Shown: positions 44,892-54,426, numbered from the stretch's first letter. The stretch: DNA of 64,000 nt from Rhodococcus rhodnii (GCA_000720375.1 JOAA01000018.1:248001-312000); one strand, 5' to 3'. The notes: generated by a model from the letters alone, not told the origin. Program-made: numbers and translations.

Positions 44892-46863
44892 CTGGTTCCC
44901 CGTGATGTGTGACTGTGGCGGTGGGTTCATCGACGGGAAGGATCGCGACGATCCGGGTCCCCCTGCGGAGGCGCTCTGTCCGCAACGAACCGCCCCATTT
45001 CTCGCAGCGCCTACGCATCGACTCGAGCCCGACGCCGGGCACGGCGTCCAGCGGGATGCCGACGCCGTCGTCGACGATGTCGATCTCGAGCCGGTCGGTG
45101 TGCCGGACGAGCCGGACCTCGCAGGCTGACGCACGGGCGTGTTCGGCGACGTTGCTCAGTGCCGCGCTGACGATCCGGTAGGCCTCGTCCTCGACGTTCG
45201 CGGGCAGCCGGTTGAGCATGCCGACCGGCGTGATGGTCACCGCAAGGTCCGCGCTCGTGAACTTCGCGGCGCGCCGCCGTATGGTCTCGACGAGGCCTGC
45301 ATGCAGTCCGTGCGGCCGCACGGATCGGACGGCATGGCGGATCTCGGCGAGCACGTTCGTGAGGTCCTCGACGATCTGGCCAAGTTTCCTGCCGAGGTGG
45401 ATGTCCGCGCTGGCGAGCGTCCGCCGTAATGCGTCGATCTGAAGCCGCACCGCGGCCACACCCGGCGCCACGTTGTCGTGCACCTCGCCGGTGATGTAAA
45501 CGAGATCCTCGACATGTTCCTCACCGACCCGTTGGAGTTCCTTCGCGAGCTTGGCCGACCTGGCCGCGAAGGCGGTTTGGCGGGCGAGGACGACGAGCAG
45601 ACGCCGCTCGCTTCGCCGCAGGCCTTCCTCAGGCGCGCGTGCCTCGACAACGAGTGCGCCCATGTCGTCACCGTTGTATCTGAGCGGAAACGTGACCTGG
45701 GGCCATTGCCGGCTGGCGCCGCTCGTGGCGAGCATGCTGTCCACCCGCACTGCCACGTAAGGCAGCTTGAGCCCGTTGCCAACCGACCGGGCGATCGTCC
45801 TGAACACCTCGTCTGGCTGGAGCAGGTTCTCGAGCTGCTCGCCGAGTCGCGAGAGCATGCGGTAAGGGTCGGCGCTGTCGCCGTACAGCCAGCGGTCCAG
45901 CTGTGTCCGAAGTCGCCGGTGGAGCGGGGCCAGCAACAGCACCACCACCATGGTGCCGATGACGTCCCCCGGGGTCGGCGGCGTGGTGAAGACCATGACG
46001 GTGACCGTGTACGCGCCGGCGAGGATGATCGTGAGCGCCCCGAACAGGATGGATCGGTGGATGAGCAGATCGATGTCGTAGAGGCCGTACCGGAGGATCG
46101 CGATCAAGGTGGCAGCCGGGAACGCGGCGGCGAACACCGCCCACGAGACCCACAGCGTGCCGGGGCCGGCCATCTCGAGGGCCAGTGTGGGCGCGAGCAG
46201 AGCCGTGCAGCCGACCGACCAGACGAGCAGACGTCGTTCGTCGCGGGCGGCGCGACGCCACCGGACGAGAAGGGAGATAAGGGAACCGACCAGTGCGGCG
46301 AAGAGACAGCCGATGCCGATCGCGGTGACGACGACGGGCAGACCGCCTGTCGCTGTGCCTGCCACGCCGGCATCCCAGAAAGTGACAGGTGCCGACCACG
46401 AAGCCCACCCGATACCGATCATGGGCAGCACAAGGCCGATCGCGGCCACGACGAGGACCGGCCACCAGCGCGCCGAAGTCAGCCGGCCGTCAGGAAAGAC
46501 GATGGCCAGCACCGGCAAGAGGGAATAGCTGGGCCACCACGACCATGTGCTCACCCAGGCCGGGAAGAACCAGGTGGACATGGCCTGCGTACCTACTGTG
46601 AGCGCACTGCACAAGCCGATCACCAGGATCAGCCAGCCGACGGCGTTGCGCGGCGCGTACGCCACGATGCGCACTCCCAGCAGCGTGCATGCCACGGCCA
46701 CCACCCAGTGCCGCAGGTGGGCAGCCGACCCAGTTCCCAGGTCGAGCAGCTGTGTGGCGGCGGCGGCCACCAGGCATGCCACCGCCACCACCGCGAGCAG
46801 GCGGGAGACGAGCAATTCCTTGCTGGGGCCGGAAAAACTCAGGAAAGCTGGGTAGCTTCGCAC
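44881..46863 (-). CDS. NarL-type sensor histidine kinase with polytopic membrane sensor
   Basis: The 660-residue protein has about ten membrane helices in residues 15-300, then a GAF-like region (about 340-430). A HisKA_3 dimerisation helix (GEVHDNVAPGVAAVRLQIDALRRTL; phospho-His in VHDN) and a HATPase_c domain follow, with N box ALSNVAEHA and G boxes DDGVGIP and VGLESM. It should phosphorylate the next gene product. GTG start follows GAGGGGGA. It begins 28 bases after the stop of a small upstream gene, consistent with a four-gene operon. Confidence 0.92.
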   Translation of the reverse strand: MRSYPAFLSFSGPSKELLVSRLLAVVAVACLVAAAATQLLDLGTGSAAHLRHWVVAVACTLLGVRIVAYAPRNAVGWLILVIGLCSALTVGTQAMSTWFFPAWVSTWSWWPSYSLLPVLAIVFPDGRLTSARWWPVLVVAAIGLVLPMIGIGWASWSAPVTFWDAGVAGTATGGLPVVVTAIGIGCLFAALVGSLISLLVRWRRAARDERRLLVWSVGCTALLAPTLALEMAGPGTLWVSWAVFAAAFPAATLIAILRYGLYDIDLLIHRSILFGALTIILAGAYTVTVMVFTTPPTPGDVIGTMVVVLLLAPLHRRLRTQLDRWLYGDSADPYRMLSRLGEQLENLLQPDEVFRTIARSVGNGLKLPYVAVRVDSMLATSGASRQWPQVTFPLRYNGDDMGALVVEARAPEEGLRRSERRLLVVLARQTAFAARSAKLAKELQRVGEEHVEDLVYITGEVHDNVAPGVAAVRLQIDALRRTLASADIHLGRKLGQIVEDLTNVLAEIRHAVRSVRPHGLHAGLVETIRRRAAKFTSADLAVTITPVGMLNRLPANVEDEAYRIVSAALSNVAEHARASACEVRLVRHTDRLEIDIVDDGVGIPLDAVPGVGLESMRRRCEKWGGSLRTERLRRGTRIVAILPVDEPTATVTHHGEPDDR

Positions 46864-46891
46864 GTGTGTCCCCCTCGAACGGTAGTCGCCG

Positions 46892-47236
46892 TCAGCTGCC
46901 GGTGATCCAGTGCCACAGGTTGTGGCACGGCGAACCGCTGTCGAGGACGGTCATGTCCCCACTGGGACGACTCCGGGCAACCAGCTCGGCACGCATCTGC
47001 TCGAGCGTGGGCAGCGGCATGGCGTCCAGTTCGGACCGGTGGTTGGCCTGGAGCCAGCGAAGGCCTTCCTGGACCCGTCGCAGTGGCGCCGGCACCGCGA
47101 CGTGCGGTCCGTGGAAGTGGGCGTTGTCCTGCGGCGCGGACGCGGCGTACACCTCAAGCGTGCGGTACCAGATCTCGAGGTCCCCGCGCCCGGGCTGCCA
47201 GAGGGGCGATCGGCCTTCCGCGGTCGTGGACATCAT
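46892..47236 (-). CDS. Small protein preceding the sensor kinase
   Basis: Two adjacent ATGs (47236 and 47233) follow AAAGGAG and give about 114 residues. The protein is soluble, with an aromatic start (SPLWQPGRGDLEIWYRTLEVYAAS) and a helical middle (LRRVQEGLRWLQANHRSELDAMPLPTLEQMRAELVAR). A short tail ends SGSPCHNLWHWITGS, unusual in combining Cys, His and two Trp in 15 residues. No family is recognised. Its place at the head of the kinase operon suggests a signal peptide precursor, a metal or redox sensor or an accessory factor; this is speculation. Confidence 0.6.
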   Translation of the reverse strand: MMSTTAEGRSPLWQPGRGDLEIWYRTLEVYAASAPQDNAHFHGPHVAVPAPLRRVQEGLRWLQANHRSELDAMPLPTLEQMRAELVARSRPSGDMTVLDSGSPCHNLWHWITGS

Positions 47237-47381
47237 GTTCTCCTTTGTGGTCTGAAGGGCCCGATGTGTTTGCAGCGTGGACATCCCGGGCTCCCAGGAG
47301 ACAGAGAGCAGAACTCCCGGTTGGCTGGGAACGCGTGCGTGCGTGTCCGGACTGCCGATGAGCGCCTTTCCAGGAATGGCC

Positions 47382-47704
47382 GGATTATTCGCGAACGACC
47401 CGTCGGGGTGATCACTGTTGCGCAGCATGGTGCCCTATTCAATACGCGTCGGCAACTTTCTTTCACACGCGTGTCAGGCCCGGAATAATCCCGGCCTGAC
47501 TTTCCATCTAATACGCCGTCACTCAGGAATATTCCACGAGAATAATCCGGGCACCGAGCGATTCCGGCCCGGCCAAGCAATCGATCAGCCGCCACGCTCG
47601 CGATTAAGATCCTTTGTCCACGTTTTGCCCACTGCAGGTCACATGTCGGCCGTCGATCCGATGAACGGGTTGCCCCGGGATTATTCCGGCGGCAGGATTA
47701 TTCC
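47382..47704. promoter_or_regulatory. Repeated GGATTATTCC sites in a divergent promoter region
   Basis: GGATTATTC or its reverse complement occurs at 47382-47390, 47482-47491, 47540-47548, 47678-47687 and 47695-47704, and the palindrome GGAATATTCC is at 47526-47535. They fill the ~500-bp gene-free gap between the kinase operon and the DUF397 gene. Such AT-containing repeats stand out against the high-GC background and are likely operator sites. Confidence 0.65.
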
Positions 47705-47735
47705 AACGTCCACGGCGTCGTTGGGAGGAACCGCC

Positions 47736-47936
47736 ATGGCGGCTGACGTGCGAGACATCAACTCCAGCCGGATCTGGCTCAGGTCGAGCCGCTGCACCCC
47801 GGGAAAGAACTGCGTAGAGGTGGGCCACACGGAGGCCGGCGTGATCATTCGCGACTCGAAGAGCAAGACCGCCCTCCATGCACTGAACAACGTCTCATGG
47901 ACGGCATTCCTGACACACTGTCGAACACTGGGCTGA
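47736..47936 (+). CDS. DUF397-domain small protein
   Basis: ATG 47736 follows GGGAGGAA and gives 66 residues: INSSRIWLRSSRCTPGKNCVEVGHTEAGVIIRDSKSKTALHALNNVSWTAFLTHCRTLG. The W-x-S-S-x-C...NCVEV...IRDSK pattern is diagnostic of DUF397. These proteins work as partners of XRE-DUF5753 regulators in actinobacterial development and toxin-antitoxin-like pairs. Here it precedes the regulator rather than following it. Confidence 0.92.
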   Translation: MAADVRDINSSRIWLRSSRCTPGKNCVEVGHTEAGVIIRDSKSKTALHALNNVSWTAFLTHCRTLG

Positions 47937-48035
47937 CGCGGCATTCAAGCGCGAACACCACATTCCGCATCCCCAGAGTGATCGTTGTCAGAACCCCGCA
48001 ACATCACTATTGTCGCCGTCAACCTCCACTAACGA

Positions 48036-48905
48036 GTGAACGGTGACTTTCGGGTGAACGAAGATGCCGCTGCCCGTCGAACGCAGCTGGGCCGACTCCT
48101 GCGTCGAGCACGCGAAGCAGCCCAGCCCCGACTCACTCAGACGGCAGTGGGCGAGAGAATCGGATGCGGCCAGGCCAAGATCAACAAGATCGAGACCAAG
48201 CTCGTCCGGGTCGACCCGCCAGACCTGGAGAAACTCATCCAGTTGTACAAGGTTGCGCCGGACGAGGCGGCGGAGCTGCGCATGCTGGCCGAACTCGACC
48301 AGCAGGACGGCCCGCCGCGGACGAAGTACGCGGACACGATGGCGGCGTTCGGCATGCTCAGCGAGGTCGAACCGGAGGCGCGCGAGATACGGTGCTGGCA
48401 CAGCGAGCGCATACCCGGGCCGTTGCAGTCCGAGATGTATGTCCTTAAGCAGCACGGGCTCACACTCGCGGACAGCAGCGCGATCACGCACGTACTACGC
48501 GAATGGAAGGCCCGTACCAAGGTATTCACCTTACCCAATCCGCCTTCGTACAACGTGATCTTCAGCGAGTCGTCGCTGCATCGGATGCCGGGCGGCCGCA
48601 CCCCTGAAATAGTGGTTGACCAGGTGGATCATCTCCTCGGCCTGATGGCCGCGCACAGTCAGCTGGATCTTCGGATTCTGACGTTCGATGCCGACATCCG
48701 CTTCGCGGACACCGATTTTCAGCATCTGATGTTCGACGGCGACTCTCCACACTGCGAATTCGTCTACATCGAGTATCCGGGTGGTTCGCGCAAGTGCAAG
48801 GCCGCGCATGAGCTGGAAAAATGCCGCGAGTACTGGGCAGACCTCAGCGCGGCGGCCCTTGACCCTGCGGCCAGCTGGGAATTCCTGAAAGGACTGATCA
48901 GGTAG
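48036..48905 (+). CDS. XRE-family regulator with Scr1/DUF5753 domain
   Basis: The 289-residue protein has an N-terminal HTH (LGRLLRRAREAAQPRLTQTAVGERIGCGQAKINKIETKLVRVDPPDLEKLIQLY). The DUF5753 domain (about 95-285: IRCWHSERIPGPLQSEMYVLKQHG, IFSESSLHRMPGG, HSQLDLRILTFDADI, EFVYIEYPGG) follows. It pairs with the DUF397 gene upstream. Start is uncertain (GTG 48036 or 48054; neither has a clear RBS). Function: transcriptional control, target unknown. Confidence 0.92.
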   Translation: MNGDFRVNEDAAARRTQLGRLLRRAREAAQPRLTQTAVGERIGCGQAKINKIETKLVRVDPPDLEKLIQLYKVAPDEAAELRMLAELDQQDGPPRTKYADTMAAFGMLSEVEPEAREIRCWHSERIPGPLQSEMYVLKQHGLTLADSSAITHVLREWKARTKVFTLPNPPSYNVIFSESSLHRMPGGRTPEIVVDQVDHLLGLMAAHSQLDLRILTFDADIRFADTDFQHLMFDGDSPHCEFVYIEYPGGSRKCKAAHELEKCREYWADLSAAALDPAASWEFLKGLIR

Positions 48906-48964
48906 TCAGCCGTCGACCCCCGAGTTGTCGTGTACACAATTGCCTGTATGCACCTGTCGACGAG

Positions 48965-49888
48965 ATGTGTAAGATGAAAGCCCTCGGCATCTTTGAGGAA
49001 GGCCCCGTCGTGCCTGACCCGCGTTTACCAGCGACCACGTCAGCGAGAGTGGACCTGCAGCATCCCAGCGTTGCCCGTGTGTACGACTTTCTACTGGGAG
49101 GTTCCGCTCACTGGGCGATGGACCGGTCGTTCGCCAATCAGGTTCTCGACCAGTTCCCCGAATTCCGTGACATTGCCAGGGCGAACCGGATGCTGGTCCA
49201 CCGCGTGGTAAGACATCTGGTCAAACGTGGTGTCCGGCAATTCGTTGACATCGGCTGCGGCGTGTTCAGCAGCGGAAACACACACCAGATAGCGAACGCC
49301 GTCGCACCCGGCACCAAAGTCGTGTACGTGGACAACGACTCGGTCACGGTCGCCCACGCCGAGATTCTCCTCGACCAGGAAGGCGATCCCGACCGGCACG
49401 TGGTCGTCAACGCCGACCTGCGACGTCCGGACGAGCTGTGGAACCAGGTCTGGAGCACGTACGTCCTGCGCCAGAACGAGCCGGTCGCGGTGCTGATGTT
49501 CTCAGCTCTGCACTCACTGCCCCCGCAGCACGGCGACCAAGATCCCGCCGCGCGGCTCATGGCCCACTACCGCGACCTGATCCCGCCCGGTTCGTATCTG
49601 GGCATGTCGCACATCACGAGCGAGGGCGTGCCAGCCGACCTGATCTCGAAACTCATTACCCTGCAACACTTGTGCGACGACTGGCAGATCGGCGAGGCAT
49701 ACTGCCGCTCGCACCGCGCAGTCAACGCCCTGCTCGGCGATTTCGACCTGATCCGGCCCGGCATGGTGTGGGCACCGCAGTGGCACCCGGAGGAATCAGT
49801 CAGCAACGTGGACTTCCCTGAACCCAGCCATTCCGTCCTCTGGGCCGGAGTCGGGCGGAAGCGGCCGACCGGGCGGCAGCTCTCCTGA
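48965..49888 (+). CDS. SAM-dependent methyltransferase (PF04672 family)
   Basis: The 307-residue protein has PSVARVYDFLLGGSAHWAMDR (the N-D-x-LLGG signature), RANRMLVHRVVRHLV, the SAM-binding segment VDIGCGVFSSGNTHQIA, VVYVDNDSVTVAHA and VLMFSALHSLPP. This family is abundant in actinobacteria, often next to XRE-DUF5753/DUF397 genes as here; substrates are unknown. ATG at 48965 or 48974. An IS remnant begins 15 bases after its stop. Confidence 0.93.
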   Translation: MCKMKALGIFEEGPVVPDPRLPATTSARVDLQHPSVARVYDFLLGGSAHWAMDRSFANQVLDQFPEFRDIARANRMLVHRVVRHLVKRGVRQFVDIGCGVFSSGNTHQIANAVAPGTKVVYVDNDSVTVAHAEILLDQEGDPDRHVVVNADLRRPDELWNQVWSTYVLRQNEPVAVLMFSALHSLPPQHGDQDPAARLMAHYRDLIPPGSYLGMSHITSEGVPADLISKLITLQHLCDDWQIGEAYCRSHRAVNALLGDFDLIRPGMVWAPQWHPEESVSNVDFPEPSHSVLWAGVGRKRPTGRQLS

Positions 49889-49903
49889 AAAGACCAACCT
49901 CTG

Positions 49904-50574
49904 CCGCTCGAAAAGTCGTCGCGCCTGGTCATGACACCTGAGTGCGCGGTGTCGATGTGGAAGAAGTCTGCCGCGAGGATGCCGCGGGCCTGGCTGGCCA
50001 GGAACTGTGTCCAGGTGGGACCAGTCCGGCGCGGAGCGGGATCGATCCCTGCCGTGCTGAGGATCTTCCATACGGTGGATGCGGCGATCGGGTGACCGAG
50101 CCTGGCGAGTTCGCCTTGGATTCTCCGGTGACCCCAGCGCGGGTTGTCATGGGCCACCTGGAGGACGAGCTTCTTGATCGTCGCGTGGGTGGGCGGCCGC
50201 CCGGCAGGGCGTCGGCGTGCGCTGTAGTCCCATTTCGCAGCGATGAACCTGCGGTGCCAGGCCAGGATTGTTGCCGGTTGGACGGGGAAGATCTCGTGCC
50301 AGCGGCGTCGGGGCAGCAGCGCGGACAGTGCGGCGAACCAGAACCGATCCGCCGGCTCGTACCGGACCTGACCGGTGATCTGGCGGCGCAGGACGGCGTT
50401 CTCGTGCCGGAGCACAAGCAGTTCGGCGTCCTTGGCGGTGTCACGGCGCAGCAACACCATCGGAACACACAGCAGTCGTCGGGTCAGTTGGTACAGCAGC
50501 GACACGATCACCAGACCATGATCTCAATGCCCTTGTCCTAGCGCCCTGACCAGGCGCGACGACTTCTCGAGCGG
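49904..50574 (-). mobile_element. 671-bp internally deleted IS derivative
   Basis: 28-bp inverted repeats with one mismatch bound it (left 49904-49931, right 50547-50574; core CGCTCGAAAAGTCGTCGC). Inside, a minus-strand frame from 50511 encodes only the transposase N-terminal part (LVLRHENAVLRRQITGQ, WHEIFPVQPATILAWHRRF, WGHRRIQGELARLGHPIAASTVWKIL, ILAADFFHIDT). It runs into the left end before the second and third catalytic residues. It is therefore non-autonomous. Confidence 0.85.
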
Positions 50575-50904
50575 TACAGCATCGTTCCCTCGGTTCCCGA
50601 GTGAAGCGGCACCGATCGTAAGGCGCGTTAGCCAGACGATCAGGTGAGCTGACATCGAACGCATTGATCAAAATGCAGTTCTGATCGACCCCGACCTTGG
50701 GTTGCAACCCCGAAACGTCGCCGAAAGTTGGACCCATCAGCATCAAACAAACTCTATACTGAGCGTTGATCAGGCCTGCACCGGCTGTGGTCATCGGGAG
50801 GGGTGCGGCACGCGGAAGGGAGTCCGTGTTGCCCATGTGTCGTCGCTGTTGATCGTTGGACGACCGCGACGTGACCCCATCCCTTTGGCCCTTGGGGAGG
50901 TCAG
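50575..50904. other. No recognisable gene
   Basis: About 330 bp between the IS derivative and the next gene; GGGGAGGTCAG at 50893-50903 is that gene's RBS. Nothing else is supported. Confidence 0.55.
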
Positions 50905-51777
50905 GTGCTGAAGCGTGTCATAGCGGCAATCGACGGATACGCAGCAGAGGCTGGCGTGATCGGGATAGCTGGAGCTGTCACTAGTCTTCTCGCCTTCGGC
51001 GGCATGCTAAGCGCACTATTCGGCAGTAGCGGAATTAAGGCCGCAGCCATCGTAGCTTCCATTGTTGGCATTCTCGGGTTATTCGCCCTGCTGCTCGCTA
51101 GCCGAAAGGACGTCCAACGCTTTCATCAACACGACAAGCGCCTACTCTCTCGATACTGCGACATCATCATTGAGGAACTTGACCCGGCATGGAGGATACT
51201 GTTCTGGGAACAGATTGACCTCCTGGAAAGCAATGGTGACACGACGGAAACGATCACTATCCACGCCCGCGTCGACTCTAAAGAGCTTCACTTCTTTCGC
51301 CTACGCTTTGGCTCACTCGGCGAGCCGCTGCCGGACAGGCTCAGGAAGCGCGTCACCGTCAAGGTTAGAAACGTTCTCATTGACGGAGTTGGTGGGACCA
51401 GATTCGACGCCACCACCTACTGGCTAGCCGACGGGCGAATCGAAGTTCTGGCACACTTCGACACACCAGCCCAGCATGGCAGTGAGGCAAAATTCTCAAT
51501 GGAGGTCTATTGGCCAGCCAAGTCTGCACTTCTATTAAAACACCGGGAACCTGACCTATTTCGTATCCACTTTAGCAAAGTCATCGAGCTTGCCAGATAC
51601 GTCGTCGTACTCCCAACAGGAGAAGACGCGTACTACGACCCGGTTGGATTTAGAAATGGAGAGAATGGTTGCGAGATATACGCAAGTCGCAACAGCTCCA
51701 ACTTAGTGGAAGTGTCATTCGTAGCTCGCAACGTGGAACCAGATCGGTTGATTGGAATGCGCCTAGACCTCAAATAG
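50905..51777 (+). CDS. Two-TM protein with unassigned cytoplasmic domain, low GC
   Basis: The 290-residue protein has two adjacent N-terminal membrane helices (about 16-38 and 43-63), then a basic segment (ASRKDVQRFHQHDKRLLSRYC) and a strand-rich C-terminal domain. That domain reads TITIHARVDSKELHFFRLRFG...FSMEVYWPAKSALLLKHREPDLFRIHF. No family is recognised. Its base composition is visibly more A/T-rich than all neighbours, with codons such as TTA and AGA that are rare here, so it came from a different source. The 2TM-plus-domain layout is seen in some conflict-system effectors, but no partner is adjacent. Confidence 0.7.
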   Translation: MLKRVIAAIDGYAAEAGVIGIAGAVTSLLAFGGMLSALFGSSGIKAAAIVASIVGILGLFALLLASRKDVQRFHQHDKRLLSRYCDIIIEELDPAWRILFWEQIDLLESNGDTTETITIHARVDSKELHFFRLRFGSLGEPLPDRLRKRVTVKVRNVLIDGVGGTRFDATTYWLADGRIEVLAHFDTPAQHGSEAKFSMEVYWPAKSALLLKHREPDLFRIHFSKVIELARYVVVLPTGEDAYYDPVGFRNGENGCEIYASRNSSNLVEVSFVARNVEPDRLIGMRLDLK

Positions 51778-52174
51778 GGGATGCACCCACTGTCGCCGGC
51801 GGGTGCATCGACTGCAGGCGCAGCTATTTATCGCCCGTATCGCCGCCGTCGCTTTCTCCACCTCGTAGCACAATATAACCTTTCGTTACGATGCAATTAT
51901 TACAAACATCTAATCGCAAATGCAAACAGTCTTAGTTAAGCAGTCATGGTCGATGTCAACTAAGCTGTGCTTGGCGAGCTCGCATGACCCGCTGAGCCAG
52001 CGAAACCGTACCTCATGACGATCTTGGTCATGCAGATGGCCGCTCGAGTGGCCATCTGGCTCAATCTGGTTTGACTCGCGTTCATTGTCCGAACGCTACG
52101 TCTGGCATGGCCGCTGATCTCGGTGACTACAACAGCCTCGGCCGCAGCCTGCGACAGAGTCCGCTTGAGTCCGG
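51778..52174. other. AT-rich gene-free DNA
   Basis: About 400 bp containing the lowest-GC stretch of the window (near 51860-51960). No gene or RNA is recognised. Confidence 0.55.
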
Positions 52175-52463
52175 TCCCGTACCGCTCGAAAAGTCATCGC
52201 TGCACGTCGAGCGGCGTAACTGTAACTGTGCTCGTTGATGAGGTTCTGAGGACGCTGGTGCGGAGCAGTCTGCGAGCCCTGGTGCGGGTATCGGACCTGC
52301 CGGCGATCTGGCTGAGGAGGACGGCGTTTGTGGTGACGGGGCACAAGCACTGCCTACGGTCTCATCTGCATCGCGCCGCCACGTACCCGGTCATCAGCGG
52401 CGTCATCAACGAAGACCGATACCTGGTTTGACGTGCAGCGATGACTTTTCGAGCGGTACAGGA
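52175..52463. mobile_element. MITE with 30-bp perfect inverted repeats
   Basis: GTACCGCTCGAAAAGTCATC and the following ten bases (52179-52208) are repeated exactly in reverse at 52430-52459; extension to 34 bp adds one mismatch. About 220 bp without a convincing gene separate them. The ends match the IS derivative at 49904-50574, so that family's transposase can explain its movement. Confidence 0.85.
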
Positions 52464-52958
52464 TACGTCCGGCTGTGGCGTGTCTCCGGTGAGGAAGTCA
52501 TCACCCTGGACGGCGACATGAGGTCCGCGTGGGAACTCGTGTCCGCGCGGTCCGGCCAGTTCCTGGTCGCCGGCTGCTTCGACCGAACCCTGCGAATCTG
52601 GGACGTCTCCTCGAACCGGGCACTGGCGGCCCACCGACAGGACGAACGCGTCGTCCACATCGCTATCACGGACACCATGATCGCGACCGGGAACCTGGCC
52701 GGCATCGTGACCTGGTATAATCTCCCCTCGGGAACCTACGCCAGCAGCCAATTCCGCTCCAGCAGCCGAGTCGAATCCCTCGCCCTCTCCGACATGACGA
52801 CCGTGACCAGACACGACAACGGCCAAGCCGTCCTCTGGCGCTCGACCCTGCGCCGGACAGCCGGCACTCCCAAAGCGAAACAGAACCACCGCGACTTGAC
52901 CAACTCAACAACCACACAGCGAAAGCCACCGGCGACGAGCGCGCGTGGATCGACATGA
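52464..52958 (+). pseudogene. WD40-repeat protein, 3' fragment cut by the MITE
   Basis: Directly after the MITE the frame gives YVRLWRVSGEEVITLDG, FLVAGCFDRTLRIWDVSSNRALAAH and TMIATGNLAGIVTWYNLPSG...DNGQAVLWRS, about three to four WD40 blades. No start or upstream blades precede it, as the MITE inserted within the gene. It may be the sensor part of a former STAND-type or kinase protein. Confidence 0.75.
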
Positions 52959-53239
52959 TCACCGCTCTCACCCGTTAGCCGCATCGAGTTCGTTCGGTGA
53001 GGTTCTGCTGGTCTGGGTCGGCGACACGATCTTTCGCCGCGAGAGGGTCTACGACGTCGACGAACCCGCTCACTGGTCCGGCCACGATCGCCGGACCTCC
53101 TGACCTGGAACGAACTGCTCACCGCCAGCGGGACCAGGGCGTCACCGCTCTCCCGCGCGAAGTTGTCCTGCTGGGCACCGCGACTACGGAGACGACACCG
53201 ACATTTGACGACTGAATCCCGGACTCGAAGGTCCGCAGC

Positions 53240-53535
53240 AACGGCCGAACCGTGATGCGCGCCAGCGGCGGCGGAGGAGCAGCGAGGATAGCGCGGCGAA
53301 CCAGAACGATCAGCCGGCTCGTACCGGACTGACCGGTGATCTGGCGCCGCAGGACGGCGTTCTCGTGCCGGAGCACGAGCAGTTCGGCGTCTTTAGTGGT
53401 GTCACGGTGCAGCAGCATCGCGGGGACGGGACAGCAGTCGTCGGGTCAGGTGATACAGCAATGACACGATCACTGGACCATGACCTCAACGCTTGCTTGG
53501 TGTCCTGACCAGGCGCTACGGCTTTTCGAGCGGTA
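53240..53535 (-). mobile_element. Right-end fragment of the same IS family
   Basis: The sequence parallels 50281-50574: a minus-strand frame with [22 protein letters not shown] and an end reading ACCAGGCGCTACGGCTTTTC followed by GAGCGGTACAG. The left part is gone, so only the first quarter of the transposase remains. The flanks 52959-53239 and 53536-53804 show no supported gene. Confidence 0.75.
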
Positions 53536-53804
53536 CAGGCGGCGTCGGCCCAGACGAACCAATCAACGTCCCCATGATCCGAGAGACCTCGCGAGGAAGA
53601 GTCCATGGCCATCCCCCACGCAGCCAGCCAGACCTCGACGCCGAGCTCCTACGTGATCTCCATGATCTCGCTAATAGGCCGTTGCTGCAGCGAAGCCTGT
53701 CCGGCGTCTATCGGCAACGCGGACTGCCTGACGCTGCTGGTTCCAGGCACCCCGGCGACCGTTGCGCGACCGGCTCGCCGGAGGGCCGCCTTCCGTGTAT
53801 AGGG

Positions 53805-54170
53805 CTACTTCTTCTTGCTTTTGCTACCAACATGCGCCGCCTCGAACGCCTCGATGACGGTGGAGGGGATACGGCCGCGGTCAGACAGCTCGTAGCCGTT
53901 CTGCCTGGCCCACTCCCGGATGGCCCTGGTCTGCTCGCGGTTGGCCGCCGGCGCAGCGGCTATGGGTGACGTGCCCCGCTTGACCCGGCCGCCAGTCCGA
54001 CGCGCACGGTCCACAAAGTCGCCGAGCTGGTTACGCAGCTTGGCAGCGTTGTTGGCGGTCAGGTCGATCTCGTAACTCGCACCATCGAGTCCAAAAATGA
54101 CAGTCGTGATGTCATCGGAGGCAGTGCCATCCAGATCATCGACGAGCTGGACGAGGACCTTCTGGGCCAT
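53805..54170 (-). CDS. lsr2: Lsr2-family xenogeneic silencer
   Basis: The 121-residue protein has the Lsr2 N-terminal dimerisation part ([52 protein letters not shown]). A basic linker and the DNA-binding end ([29 protein letters not shown]), with the RGR minor-groove motif, follow. Lsr2 binds AT-rich foreign DNA and silences it. This copy lies within the island near the integrase, so it is probably an additional, element-borne paralogue that controls the element or its host regulon. Confidence 0.95.
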   Translation of the reverse strand: MAQKVLVQLVDDLDGTASDDITTVIFGLDGASYEIDLTANNAAKLRNQLGDFVDRARRTGGRVKRGTSPIAAAPAANREQTRAIREWARQNGYELSDRGRIPSTVIEAFEAAHVGSKSKKK

Positions 54171-54426
54171 GACGTATCTCCATCACAAATCGGCGGCACG
54201 GTCGGAGATGTCCGAACTGGACGGTTCAGCCATCTCTCCTGAGAGCATACGACGACCAACGGTCGAAAGATCGTCTCGGGCTATCGGTGCGACGTTAAGC
54301 CGATATTCGGTTGGCCCCTCAACCGTGGCACACCGCTGGTGCGGGGATGTCCCGTGAACCAGTAGATGACAGCACCGACGTGGTACGGCCAAAGGCATGC
54401 GTTGATCGGGCCGCCTTCACGCGTGC

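Noticed and set aside
45478..46905. 475-codon plus-strand frame over the sensor kinase
   Set aside because: Antisense shadow of a clear histidine kinase; Asp/Arg/His-rich nonsense product.
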